Source: Candidatus Chryseobacterium colombiense
GTDB lineage: Bacteria; Bacteroidota; Bacteroidia; Flavobacteriales; Weeksellaceae
Length of the DNA: 64,000 nt
Assembly: GCA_029203185.1 (NCBI GenBank)
Contig: CP119310.1
Span: forward strand, 3,292,001-3,356,000
Reading direction: 5' to 3'
Part shown: positions 26,498 through 35,723 of the stretch, piece by piece
Numbering within the stretch: the first letter of the stretch is position 1
How the letters are laid out: each line of letters begins with the position of its first letter
Notes under the pieces: model-generated
Told to the model about the DNA's origin: nothing
Seen by the model: only the letters and a program-made list of their open reading frames with translations
Database searches by the model: none
Position numbers and translations under genes: made by a program

Positions 26498-26513
26498 CAA
26501 AAATACAAAATTA
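26498..26513 (-). promoter_or_regulatory. Possible -7 elements of the subtilase promoter
   Basis: The minus strand contains two adjacent TAnnTTTG matches, TAATTTTG (26506-26513) and TATTTTTG (26498-26505), about 20-35 nt before the start. No TTG is seen at the usual distance. The rest of 26514-26735 shows nothing else clear. Confidence 0.35.
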
Positions 26514-26735
26514 ATCAATATTGTTTCATTTTGTGTTTGTAAGAAATGTTTTTTTTTAATAATTGTGAAATTTATATTTGCTTTTGTAATTAGTATTTAT
26601 CTTAGCATTATAAAGAAATCAATATTATTTGTTGTTGAAACGTATATGTTTATGTTGGAAAGTGTTAATGAATATTGAGAAAATGGATTAAAATAGAAAT
26701 GGCTTCATAAAAAAATGAAAGCTAATTAAAAAAAT

Positions 26736-26767
26736 TTTGGTGGTGTTAATATTTTTTAACATATTTG
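26736..26767 (+). promoter_or_regulatory. Promoter of the first SusC/SusD operon
   Basis: TTTG at 26736-26739 is followed by exactly 20 nt and CATATTTG (7 of 8 matches to TAnnTTTG) at 26760-26767, 28 nt before the SusC-like ATG. Confidence 0.6.
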
Positions 26768-26795
26768 CAGCAAAATAATATTAAAATTTGTTAAT

Positions 26796-29627
26796 ATGAA
26801 TGTTAAATTAAAGTTACTGAGCACAGGGGTTCTTTTCTTTTTGGGAAGTGCTTCTTTACTTGCACAGGAAAACGGTCGCCGTAAGAAAGATACAGCTGAT
26901 GTAAAAGACATCGAAGAAGTTGTTGTTGTTGGTTTAAAATCTACAACTAAGAAGCAGGCTGTTATTTCAACTGCAAAAATTGAAAGTGAGAAAATTAATA
27001 ATCGTCCAAACTCGAACTTGATGAACATTGCGCAAGGTCAGTTGGCGGGGGTTAATATTTCAACAGGTAGTGGTCAGCCGGGATCTAAGCCAACGGTTGT
27101 AATCAGAGGATTCAGTACAATTAATGGTAATACAGATCCATTATATGTTATTGATGGATTTCCAACAAATGCTGATAGCTTTAGATCATTGAACCCGAAT
27201 GATGTAGAGAGTATGGAGGTTTTGAAAGATGCTTCCGCTACAGCTATGTATGGTAACAGAGGTGCCAATGGTGTTATTGTGATCAGAACAAAAGGAGGCG
27301 GTTTCGCTTCTAAAACAGTGTTTAACTATCGTTCGCAGATTGGAGTTTCAACTTTGCAGAATAATAGATATAATATGGCTGATGCAAAACAGTTACTTAC
27401 TATAGAAAAAATGGCAAGTGCTGGTAAAGGAAATGGAATGACTTACGATCAAATTGCAAACTTTAATGTTAATACAAATTGGTTAGACTATTTCTTTAAT
27501 CCTTCTTTATTACAAAGTCATGATTTTGGAATAACGACAGGTGGTCAAAACCTTAGTTCATATACAAACGTGGGTTATTTAGAGCAACAAGGTGTGCTTT
27601 CTACCACTGGTTTAAAAAGATTCTCTTTGAGAACAAATGTAAATGGTAAGACCAATAATAATAAGTTTACTTATAGAGTAGGTGTTTATGCAGGTCTTTC
27701 TAGAAATACCCAAGCTTCTAGTTTAGGTACGGGAGGTGTGAACCAGAACTTAGTTATTGGTGGTTTGAGAGGGGCTCCATATATTTCACCTAATGATTAT
27801 GTATCAGGTGGGGGGATTTCTGCTAATTTAGTTAATACTCCTTTATTCTTGATGGATAAAGAAAGAACTTATAAATCTGCAATAGATGATTTAAGATTGG
27901 ATTTAACGTCTGAGGCAAATTATAAAATAACAGATGAGTTAACAGCAACAATGAGAGCTAATGCACAGTTGTTGTCTTTAGACGGAAATACTTATCAAAC
28001 ACCAGATGCTTGGAATTCAGTGTATTTTAAAGCGTCTAATCAAAATTGGGTCGGTTTTGAAACAATGTCTTCATCAAGACAGTTTAACTTTAATAACTTA
28101 TATCAATTAAGTTACTCTAAAAGAATAGGAGATCATAAGATTGATGTTTTAGGAGGATATGAATATAATAACTACATGATTAAAACAACTAGTTTTACTC
28201 AGAATGGTTTGAATCCTAAAGTTTGGGTTCCTGGAACAGGAACAGGTTATCCTGCATTTGTAGCTGGAGATAATTATAATGTCCCTAATGTAAGTGCTGG
28301 TCAATCTAGACTAAATATGTATTCATACTTTGCTAACTTAGACTATGATTACAAATCTAAATATGGTGTTGTAGCCAACGTTAGAAGGGATGCTACAAGC
28401 CGATTTAGTAAAGACAATAGATGGGGGACATTCTGGTCTGTTGGAGCAAGATGGAATATCAACGAGGAGAACTTTATGAAAGATGTTGATTGGGTAAATA
28501 TTCTTAAAATTAGAGGATCTTATGGTACAGCAGGTAACCAAAGAATTGTGGATGGAACAATTTTCGCAGGACTTAATCCAAAAGCCTATTTAAACTCTTA
28601 CATAACAGGCTCTAATAGCTATAACGGTACTCAAGCTTTAGGAATTAATTTAGGGTATCCTGACTTACATTGGGAAACTACTAAACAGTGGAATGCTGGG
28701 GTAGATTTTGAATTATTCAAAAGAAGATTAAGAGGTACTTTCGACATATATGAAAAGAAAGGTGTTGAGATTTTCTACCCTTGGCCTCAAAGTTATTTAA
28801 TTGGTACTGGAGCGGTTAATCTGAACTCTCCTATTGATTTGAAAAACAATGGTATTGAAGTTAACTTTGCGTATGATGTAATTAAGAACGGTAATTTGAC
28901 TCTTACTTTAAGAGGGAATGGAGCAATGAATAAAGAAAGAGTTTACAACTTGCCAAGCTCGCCTTTGATTGATGGTACCATACCAATGCAATATAGTGCG
29001 AATGGACAGCTTTATCAAGCTCCATATGTATATCACTACTTAGGAGTAAATCAATCTAACGGTAATCTTTTATTTGAGGATGCAAATGGAAATCCTACGG
29101 AAACTCCAACTACTGCAGATTTGAAACCACTGAAATATGGATTTAATCCTAGATTCCAAGGAGGTTTCGGTTTTGATTTAGATTATAAAGGATGGTTTGT
29201 GAATACGACATTTACTTATGTAGCTAAAGTTTATAGATATGATTATGATTGGGCATCTGTAATGGATCCATCTAATTTGGGGAGCTTCAATGTGAGTGCT
29301 GATTTATTAAATGCATGGACACCGACAAACACAAATACTAATATTCCTTCTTTGAAAGCTCAGAATATTAACTATGACGGTTTATCTGATAGATTCTTGG
29401 TTGACGGATCTTATTTAAGACTTCGAAATGTACAAGTTGGATATAATGTTCCTAAATCATTGATTAAAAATACTTTCGTAAATTCTCTTTCTATTACATT
29501 GCAAGCAGAAAACCTTGTAACTTGGTCTAAATGGAAAGGATTTGATGCGGAGAGTAATATTGGTTCTGATCAAGGAAGATATCCATCACCAAGAATTTAT
29601 ACACTAGGGTTTGATATTAAATTCTAA
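26796..29627 (+). CDS. SusC/RagA family TonB-linked outer membrane protein
   Basis: The 943-residue TonB-dependent transporter has signal peptide MNVKLKLLSTGVLFFLGSASLLAQ. There is no carboxypeptidase-like N-terminal domain; the TonB-box-like EEVVVVGLK leads directly into the plug domain (about 40-170). The plug includes GQLAGVNISTGSGQPGS, YVIDGFP and the SusC signature NPNDVESMEVLKDASATAMYGNRGANGVI. A 22-strand-type barrel fills the remainder, ending TLGFDIKF. With its SusD partner it imports an unknown oligomeric nutrient across the outer membrane. No carbohydrate-active enzyme is encoded nearby, so the substrate is open; a peptide-type substrate would fit the neighbouring subtilase but that is inference. 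Confidence 0.93.
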   Translation: MNVKLKLLSTGVLFFLGSASLLAQENGRRKKDTADVKDIEEVVVVGLKSTTKKQAVISTAKIESEKINNRPNSNLMNIAQGQLAGVNISTGSGQPGSKPTVVIRGFSTINGNTDPLYVIDGFPTNADSFRSLNPNDVESMEVLKDASATAMYGNRGANGVIVIRTKGGGFASKTVFNYRSQIGVSTLQNNRYNMADAKQLLTIEKMASAGKGNGMTYDQIANFNVNTNWLDYFFNPSLLQSHDFGITTGGQNLSSYTNVGYLEQQGVLSTTGLKRFSLRTNVNGKTNNNKFTYRVGVYAGLSRNTQASSLGTGGVNQNLVIGGLRGAPYISPNDYVSGGGISANLVNTPLFLMDKERTYKSAIDDLRLDLTSEANYKITDELTATMRANAQLLSLDGNTYQTPDAWNSVYFKASNQNWVGFETMSSSRQFNFNNLYQLSYSKRIGDHKIDVLGGYEYNNYMIKTTSFTQNGLNPKVWVPGTGTGYPAFVAGDNYNVPNVSAGQSRLNMYSYFANLDYDYKSKYGVVANVRRDATSRFSKDNRWGTFWSVGARWNINEENFMKDVDWVNILKIRGSYGTAGNQRIVDGTIFAGLNPKAYLNSYITGSNSYNGTQALGINLGYPDLHWETTKQWNAGVDFELFKRRLRGTFDIYEKKGVEIFYPWPQSYLIGTGAVNLNSPIDLKNNGIEVNFAYDVIKNGNLTLTLRGNGAMNKERVYNLPSSPLIDGTIPMQYSANGQLYQAPYVYHYLGVNQSNGNLLFEDANGNPTETPTTADLKPLKYGFNPRFQGGFGFDLDYKGWFVNTTFTYVAKVYRYDYDWASVMDPSNLGSFNVSADLLNAWTPTNTNTNIPSLKAQNINYDGLSDRFLVDGSYLRLRNVQVGYNVPKSLIKNTFVNSLSITLQAENLVTWSKWKGFDAESNIGSDQGRYPSPRIYTLGFDIKF

Positions 29628-29644
29628 TTATTAAAATTTAACTA

Positions 29645-31189
29645 ATGAAAAAGATATTTTATATAGCAATAGCAGTTTTAGGATTAACTGCGACTTCGTG
29701 TAGCGAAGAATTGATGGAAACTTATGCACCGGGTGCTTTAACTGAGGAAACAGCAATTCAGACTGCGGATGATTTACAATTATTTTTAAACAATACATAT
29801 AATGGATTAACAAGTAGAAGTGAGTCTGAGTTTGTTTCTATTTTTACTGATGAAGTAGGTATTGGTTTTGAAAACGGAGGACAGGGTATTAATGATGACT
29901 ATGTGTTTTTCATGACTCCTCAGGCAACTGCCCCAGATAATCTTTGGGCTGTAAACTACTTTACTATCGCTAGGGCTAATCGAATATTAGATTTAGCTAC
30001 TAAATTGAACCCAACAACAGCAGCTGATATTAATAAGATTAATAAAATAAAGGCGGAAGCTTTAACTTTAAGAGCTTACTGCCATTTGAGAATTTTATCT
30101 TATTTTACTACAGATATGAAAAATCCGTCAGCTCTTGCCGGTATTATTTCTAATAAAATTTATGGTATTGATGATAATGATTATCCTAGAAATACTAACG
30201 CAGAGTTTTATACATTTATTCATAATGATTTAGATCAAGCTATTACGTTGTTTAACGGCTTGCCTGCAGCTGCTTTTTCTAATATTTTTGCTAGTAAAAC
30301 ATTAGCACAAGGATTAAAAGCAAGAGCCTATACTTATGCAGGTGATTATACGAATGCAGAAACATGGGCTAATACAGTTATCAGTACTTCTGGGCTGTCT
30401 TTATCAACATATGCAACTTATCCATCAGTTTTTCTTACTGAATCTAATGCTAGTAATGTAGAGGTTATATTCAAGTTAAAGAGAACTAATACACAAAATG
30501 CTCAAGCCACCAATCTTCATAATGCTTGGTATAATGGTGCACCTTCTGTAGCAGGAGCTCCTTGGTATGAAATAAGTAGAGCATTGTTTAATAAATTAAA
30601 TACTTCAGATACACGTTATAGAACATTAGTAAATCCTAATTCTACAATTGATCCAAACTATGCTACAGCAGCAGATGTTAGGAATTCAGATAGATTGCTA
30701 ATTAATAAACATGGTGGAACATTGACTGCAGGTGCTGCTCCTTGGGCATCAACTGCTTCAAATGCTAATAACAATGACATTAAAGTGATGAGATTGGCAG
30801 AAATGTATCTAATCAGAGCTGAAGCTAGAACGGCTGCAGGTGATTTGGTAGGGGCTGCAACAGCTTTAAAAGCATTAAGAGATTCTAGATATAGTGCTGC
30901 TCAGACTTTGCCTGTTTTTGCTAATGCGCAAGCTGCATGGAAAGCAATTCTTGATGAGAGAAGAGTAGAATTTGCTTTTGAAGGATATCGTTTCATAGAT
31001 TTAAAAAGACTAGGAACTTTAGCGAATTCAGGAATAGATAGAAACCCAGCTGATTACCAGTCTGCAACATCAAATTATCCAGCAGGTAACCCAGCAAATC
31101 TACCTCTAAATAGTTATAAATGGGCATTGCCTATTCCAACTAGTGAAACAAATGTTAACTCTGCTATTCAGCAGAATCCTGGTTATTAA
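29645..31189 (+). CDS. SusD/RagB family nutrient-binding outer membrane lipoprotein
   Basis: The 514-residue lipoprotein has signal peptide MKKIFYIAIAVLGLTATSC and lipidated Cys19, with acidic residues after it (SEELMET) that favour surface display. The SusD fold of tetratricopeptide-like helices is shown by TIARANRILDLATK, IKAEALTLRAYCHLRILSYF and the C-terminal block AEMYLIRAEARTAAGD ... ILDERRVEFAFEGYRFIDLKRLG. It forms the lid on the SusC-like transporter encoded 17 nt upstream. The substrate is unknown. Confidence 0.93.
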   Translation: MKKIFYIAIAVLGLTATSCSEELMETYAPGALTEETAIQTADDLQLFLNNTYNGLTSRSESEFVSIFTDEVGIGFENGGQGINDDYVFFMTPQATAPDNLWAVNYFTIARANRILDLATKLNPTTAADINKINKIKAEALTLRAYCHLRILSYFTTDMKNPSALAGIISNKIYGIDDNDYPRNTNAEFYTFIHNDLDQAITLFNGLPAAAFSNIFASKTLAQGLKARAYTYAGDYTNAETWANTVISTSGLSLSTYATYPSVFLTESNASNVEVIFKLKRTNTQNAQATNLHNAWYNGAPSVAGAPWYEISRALFNKLNTSDTRYRTLVNPNSTIDPNYATAADVRNSDRLLINKHGGTLTAGAAPWASTASNANNNDIKVMRLAEMYLIRAEARTAAGDLVGAATALKALRDSRYSAAQTLPVFANAQAAWKAILDERRVEFAFEGYRFIDLKRLGTLANSGIDRNPADYQSATSNYPAGNPANLPLNSYKWALPIPTSETNVNSAIQQNPGY

Positions 31190-31211
31190 TTTAAATTTTT
31201 AAAACTTCATT

Positions 31212-32051
31212 ATGAAAAAGTTATTTAATATATTCTTAGGATGTGCTTCATTACTTATGGTCGCATATTCATGTGAAGCTGAACAGCCTTATTATGACGG
31301 TGATTCTTATGTACACTTTCAAGTAGCTACTCAAGAAATACTTGCAACAGCAGGTACTCCTTACGCAGATGCTAAGATTGATTATGGTACAACCCATGCT
31401 GTTAATGGCGATCATCAAGTAATGCTTGTATTAGATCAAGCTAATTCAACTGCAGTTGAAGGTGTTGATTTTCAGATTCTTAATAATAACACAAGTACAT
31501 TAGCATCAGGAGCTTCAAATGGTCAATTTACAATAAGAGTTTTAACTCCTAAAATGACAGAATCTCCTAAATTTGCAGTATTCAAAGTGCAATCTCCAAC
31601 GCTTCCTAGTGCTGTTTTCAGCAATAAGCTTACTGTAAGAATGTCTTTAACTTGTCCTATCAGTAATTTTATTGGTACTGGATTATTTACTAATACTACA
31701 GCTTATTGGATGGCTCCTGCTGGTACGACTTATCAAGTGCAGAACGTAAGTTCAGGATCAACTAATCAATTTATCATTAAGGAATATATGGACGATGGTA
31801 GTGATCTAAAAGTAAACTATGATCCAACTACTTATCAAGTTTCTATTCCACTACAACCAACTGGTTATGCACCAGCTGCGGGACAAATGGCTTATGCTAG
31901 TGATCCTAGTACTGGTCCGGCTTCTACTTTTAATCCTTGTACAAGAGTATTAACTTTGAAAGTATATTGGCATGTTAGAAATACTGCTGGTACGATTCTT
32001 GGGGCCTACAACGGTGGACAACCAGCTACAGAAGTATTCACTGGTAACTAA
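31212..32051 (+). CDS. SusE/F-position surface lipoprotein
   Basis: The 279-residue lipoprotein has signal MKKLFNIFLGCASLLMVAYS and lipidated Cys21. Residues about 35-150 resemble a Calx-beta/DUF4843-type beta sandwich (AVEGVDFQI, FTIRVLTPKMTESPKFAVFKV). The C-terminal half, starting CPISNFIGTG, is another beta-rich domain of the kind found in SusE-like proteins. It lies 22 nt after the SusD-like gene and before a strong terminator, completing a three-gene operon. It probably binds the imported substrate at the cell surface; this follows from position rather than motif. Confidence 0.75.
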   Translation: MKKLFNIFLGCASLLMVAYSCEAEQPYYDGDSYVHFQVATQEILATAGTPYADAKIDYGTTHAVNGDHQVMLVLDQANSTAVEGVDFQILNNNTSTLASGASNGQFTIRVLTPKMTESPKFAVFKVQSPTLPSAVFSNKLTVRMSLTCPISNFIGTGLFTNTTAYWMAPAGTTYQVQNVSSGSTNQFIIKEYMDDGSDLKVNYDPTTYQVSIPLQPTGYAPAAGQMAYASDPSTGPASTFNPCTRVLTLKVYWHVRNTAGTILGAYNGGQPATEVFTGN

Positions 32052-32059
32052 GTAATTCT

Positions 32060-32119
32060 AATAATAGAATAAAAAAAATACCCCGTCGAAAGACGGGGTA
32101 TTTTTTTTATTCTATTATT
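32060..32119. terminator. Very long perfect palindromic terminator (28-bp stem)
   Basis: Both arms match for 28 bp without a mismatch around a GAAA tetraloop (loop 32088-32091). The core is TACCCCGTC/GACGGGGTA flanked by A8/T8. It can terminate in both directions; here it ends the SusC operon. Confidence 0.92.
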
Positions 32120-32147
32120 TCTTATTTTTGCTACACAATAGCAATAA

Positions 32148-34085
32148 ATGAAATACATATTTCTTATCATACTCTTTCTGGGTTTTACGGCTCAAGCTCA
32201 AATAGTTAATTCTAAAGATAAAAATCTGACTCCTAAAAAAGAAGGAGACTCTTTAATCATAGATTCAGGGAAGAAAGACTCTTTAAAAATATTTAAGCCA
32301 ACAATTAATGATTATCTCTATCAAAAACAATACGGTGAAAAGAAAATTTTTGATACCGTATTGACCGTTGATAAAACCAATATTTTTTCACAATACAATA
32401 ACAGAGATAATTTTGGAAAAGTTCAGCTTGCGAATATAGGATCTGGTTTCAATCCGCTATCTTACGAAGTAAATGCTGAACAAAATCTTGCGTTACTTCC
32501 TACAAACAAGTCATATGGAATTTTAGGAGTTGAAGATATTCATTATTATGATGTGAAAACACCGACCGCAACATTTGTTTATCATAATGCAATGAAAAAC
32601 GGAGCGGCTCTGAAATCTACTTATACTCAAAATATAGGAAAGAGATTTAATTTTGCATTAGAATATATGGGACTTCGTTCTCAAGGGCTTTACAGAAACT
32701 CTTTAGCAGCAAATAACAATACATTGTTTTCTGGACATTACGTTTCTAAAAAAGGAAACTACGAATTGTTTGCTCACTATCTGCACCAGAATGTGAACAA
32801 TCAGGAAAACGGAGGAATTGCCATTGACAGTGTTTTTCAAAATGGAGACAGTAATTCCAGTAACAGGCAGAATGTTCAGGTTAATCTGGCAGCTTCAAGC
32901 TCTCAATTCTCCTACAGAAGATATTATTTAACGCATCAGTTAACCCCTTTCAATTCAGAAAAATTTCCGTTTAAAATAAGGCACACGCTTTCTCATGAGG
33001 GAAATAAATATTATTACGGACAGACAAGTTTGGAGTCCTATTGGTACAGTCTTCCGACAGAGGTTGTTACCGGAGCGGAATATATTTCAAAAAAATATTC
33101 GGAGAATTTTAGCAATACTTTCAGCTTGGTTTTTGATAATGAAAAATTCAAACTTGATGCAGGAGTTCGTTATCAGATGTTAAAATTTGGAGCTTCAGAA
33201 ATTTCTCTGACGGATTTAACCATTCCCAATGAACTTAAAGAGAACCGGATTGGTGCAGTAGGGAATTTACAGATTAAACTATTAGACAAGATCCAATTGA
33301 ATTCATTTCTCGAATTTTCTAATGGAAGCCAGTTCGGAACTTATCTTAAAACAACGAATAATTTAAAATTTGAACCGATAAAAGATTACTTTGTCAATGC
33401 TAAAGTAAATTTCCAAAGTGTTTATCCGTCTTTTAATTATCTGATGAATACTTCCGTGTATAAAAAATTTAATTATTATCTGCAGAATGCTAAAAACCAA
33501 ACCGTGACAGAGATCGGAGGTAATATTAATTTGAAATGGTTCAAAACAGAATTGTTTGTCAATTATTTCAGAATAGATAATTATACCTATTTTGACAGCA
33601 GTGCAAAACCACAGCAAAGCAATAGCTCATTAAATATTTCTCAGATTGGAGGTGATGCTACTTTTAGCTATGGTGAATTTCATTTGAATACAAGATTGCA
33701 GTTCCAAAATGCACTTACTAATAAAGATCTTTTGCCAATGCCAAGCTTTATTGGAAGAGCCAATTTATTTTACCAGGCAAAAGCATTTAAAAATGCTGCA
33801 GAAGTTCAGATGGGGATAAAAGCCTATTATTTCTCAAAATTCGCATCAAGAGAATATTTCCCGATACTTAACGAATATATTTTACCTACGGCAAATTCTT
33901 TCTCAATTGGAGGACAGCCTATGATTGATGCCTACTTTAACATGAAAGTAAAAAAAATGTTCTTTTTCATAGAAGGACAGCAGGTAGGAACCCTTCTTTC
34001 ACATAACAAAGCTTACGCATTTCCACACTATCCGACCTATGATTTTAGGCTGAATATTGGAATTGTGTGGTATCTGTTCAACTAA
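32148..34085 (+). CDS. Putative porin (outer membrane beta barrel)
   Basis: The 645-residue protein has signal peptide MKYIFLIILFLGFTAQAQ and a short charged linker. The rest is an alternating aromatic/polar pattern ending in DFRLNIGIVWYLFN, as in outer-membrane barrels with a terminal aromatic. The YDVKTPTATFVYHNA and MGLRSQGLYRNSLA segments match Bacteroidetes putative porins. A TAnnTTTG match (TATTTTTG, 32123-32130) precedes it right after the terminator palindrome. Substrate selectivity is unknown. The stop is 14 nt before the chosen bshC start, so the two are probably co-transcribed. Confidence 0.8.
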   Translation: MKYIFLIILFLGFTAQAQIVNSKDKNLTPKKEGDSLIIDSGKKDSLKIFKPTINDYLYQKQYGEKKIFDTVLTVDKTNIFSQYNNRDNFGKVQLANIGSGFNPLSYEVNAEQNLALLPTNKSYGILGVEDIHYYDVKTPTATFVYHNAMKNGAALKSTYTQNIGKRFNFALEYMGLRSQGLYRNSLAANNNTLFSGHYVSKKGNYELFAHYLHQNVNNQENGGIAIDSVFQNGDSNSSNRQNVQVNLAASSSQFSYRRYYLTHQLTPFNSEKFPFKIRHTLSHEGNKYYYGQTSLESYWYSLPTEVVTGAEYISKKYSENFSNTFSLVFDNEKFKLDAGVRYQMLKFGASEISLTDLTIPNELKENRIGAVGNLQIKLLDKIQLNSFLEFSNGSQFGTYLKTTNNLKFEPIKDYFVNAKVNFQSVYPSFNYLMNTSVYKKFNYYLQNAKNQTVTEIGGNINLKWFKTELFVNYFRIDNYTYFDSSAKPQQSNSSLNISQIGGDATFSYGEFHLNTRLQFQNALTNKDLLPMPSFIGRANLFYQAKAFKNAAEVQMGIKAYYFSKFASREYFPILNEYILPTANSFSIGGQPMIDAYFNMKVKKMFFFIEGQQVGTLLSHNKAYAFPHYPTYDFRLNIGIVWYLFN

Positions 34086-34099
34086 AATTTACGCCAAAG

Positions 34100-35686
34100 T
34101 TGAAAACTATTAATAAAATATCGTTTCAAGATATACAAAGTATTCCTCAGTTAGTAAAAGATTTTTTGAATCAGGAAATTGAGGGATTTGAAGAAAATAC
34201 ATTTTCTATAGACAATTTTAAAAATCAGATCCACATAAAGCAGAATGCCTTCTCTTCAGAGCAAAGAAATGTTTTATTTAATACTCTGGAAAAGCAGCTT
34301 TCAAGCCTTAAACTTTCTGCAAGGCAGCAAGAACATTTGGAAAGCTTAAAACAGCCGAATACATTTACAATTACAACTGGTCATCAGCTTAATCTTTTTA
34401 CTGGACCTGCTTTCTTTGTTTATAAGATTTTACAGACTGTAAAAACCTGTACCTATCTGAAAGAAAACTTTCCGGATTTTAATTTTGTTCCTGTGTATTG
34501 GATGGCTTCAGAAGATCATGATTTTGCGGAAATCAATCATTTTAAGACTGAATCCAATTATTATGAAACCAATGAAAAATCAGGAGGTGCAGTAGGAAGA
34601 ATCCATATTCATGATACGCATTTCATTTCCGAATTTGAAAAGGAATTTAAAGATTCTATTTTTGGAACCGAGCTGATTTTGATGCTCAAAGAATCTTATA
34701 AAGCAGGAAATACATTGACGGATGCTATCCGAATTTTGGTAAACAGATTGTTTTCTGAATTCGGATTATTAATTATAGACGGAGATTCAAAAGAACTTAA
34801 AAACCAGGTTAAAGGTATTTTTAAAGACGAGTTACTGAATTTTAGCTTACATAAAACATCTAAGGAAAAAGTTGATTTCCTGACTAGAAAATATGGGAAA
34901 GTACAGGTGAATCCGCGTGAAATTAATTTGTTCTACCTTTCCGAAACAAGAGACAGAATTGATTTTGACGGTAAAAAATATTTCATAGTAGATAAAAATA
35001 TCTCGTTTACAGAAGAAGAAATCTTAAATGAGCTGGAAAATACTCCAGAAAGATTCAGCCCGAATGCTTTGATGCGTCCGGTGTATCAGGAATGTGTTTT
35101 ACCCAATCTGGCATATATCGGAGGAAATGCAGAGATCATGTACTGGCTTGAGCTGAAAGATTATTTCAAAAAAATAAATATTCCTTTTCCTTTGCTGATT
35201 CCGAGAAATTCCATGTTGTTTTTAAAAGGAAAAACATTAGGGAAAATTCAGAAACTGAATCTTAAAATAGAAGATTTCTTTGAGAATTTTACAACCATTA
35301 TTAATCATAAAATAGTTGAGGACAGCAGTGTACTGAAACTGTTGGAAGAAAAGGAAAGTTTATTACAGACTAATTTTTCTGAATTAAAAGCTGTTGCGGA
35401 AACTACTGAAAGATCTTTTGGAAATATGGTGAAAGCCGAAGAAGTGAGACAGTTGAAATCATTTACCCGAATGAAAAAACGTCTTCTTCACGCAGAAAAA
35501 ATAAAACAAGGTGAATTGCTGGAAAGATTGGAAAATCTGTTTCTGGATGTGCATCCTTCCAAGAATTGGCAGGAAAGAGTCTATAACTTTAGCGTATTTT
35601 TTGCTGACTTCGGGTATTCATGGCTTGAAACTTGTTTAGAAGAAATGGTGGTTCAGGAATCCAGATTGATAATTGTTGCCATTTAA
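34100..35686 (+). CDS. bshC: Bacillithiol biosynthesis cysteine-adding enzyme BshC
   Basis: BshC is the putative ligase that adds cysteine to glucosaminyl-malate in the last step of bacillithiol synthesis. Family blocks include TFTITTGHQLNLFTGPAFFVYKI (residues about 95-117 after the start), VPVYWMASEDHDFAEINHF, RPVYQECVLPNLAYIGG and the C-terminal coiled coil. I chose TTG at 34100-34102 (LKTINKISFQDI), giving 528 residues, because it matches the family N-terminus. An in-frame GTG at 34067 would overlap the porin gene. bshA and bshB are not in the window. Confidence 0.88.
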   Translation: MKTINKISFQDIQSIPQLVKDFLNQEIEGFEENTFSIDNFKNQIHIKQNAFSSEQRNVLFNTLEKQLSSLKLSARQQEHLESLKQPNTFTITTGHQLNLFTGPAFFVYKILQTVKTCTYLKENFPDFNFVPVYWMASEDHDFAEINHFKTESNYYETNEKSGGAVGRIHIHDTHFISEFEKEFKDSIFGTELILMLKESYKAGNTLTDAIRILVNRLFSEFGLLIIDGDSKELKNQVKGIFKDELLNFSLHKTSKEKVDFLTRKYGKVQVNPREINLFYLSETRDRIDFDGKKYFIVDKNISFTEEEILNELENTPERFSPNALMRPVYQECVLPNLAYIGGNAEIMYWLELKDYFKKINIPFPLLIPRNSMLFLKGKTLGKIQKLNLKIEDFFENFTTIINHKIVEDSSVLKLLEEKESLLQTNFSELKAVAETTERSFGNMVKAEEVRQLKSFTRMKKRLLHAEKIKQGELLERLENLFLDVHPSKNWQERVYNFSVFFADFGYSWLETCLEEMVVQESRLIIVAI

Positions 35687-35705
35687 TTTTAAAGAAGTAT
35701 TTTTG
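35676..35705 (+). promoter_or_regulatory. Promoter of the LysM protein gene
   Basis: TTG at 35676-35678, a 19-nt spacer and TATTTTTG at 35698-35705 match the Bacteroidetes pattern, 18 nt before the ATG. It overlaps the 3' end of bshC. Confidence 0.6.
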
Positions 35706-35723
35706 TAAATATAACGATCTATT

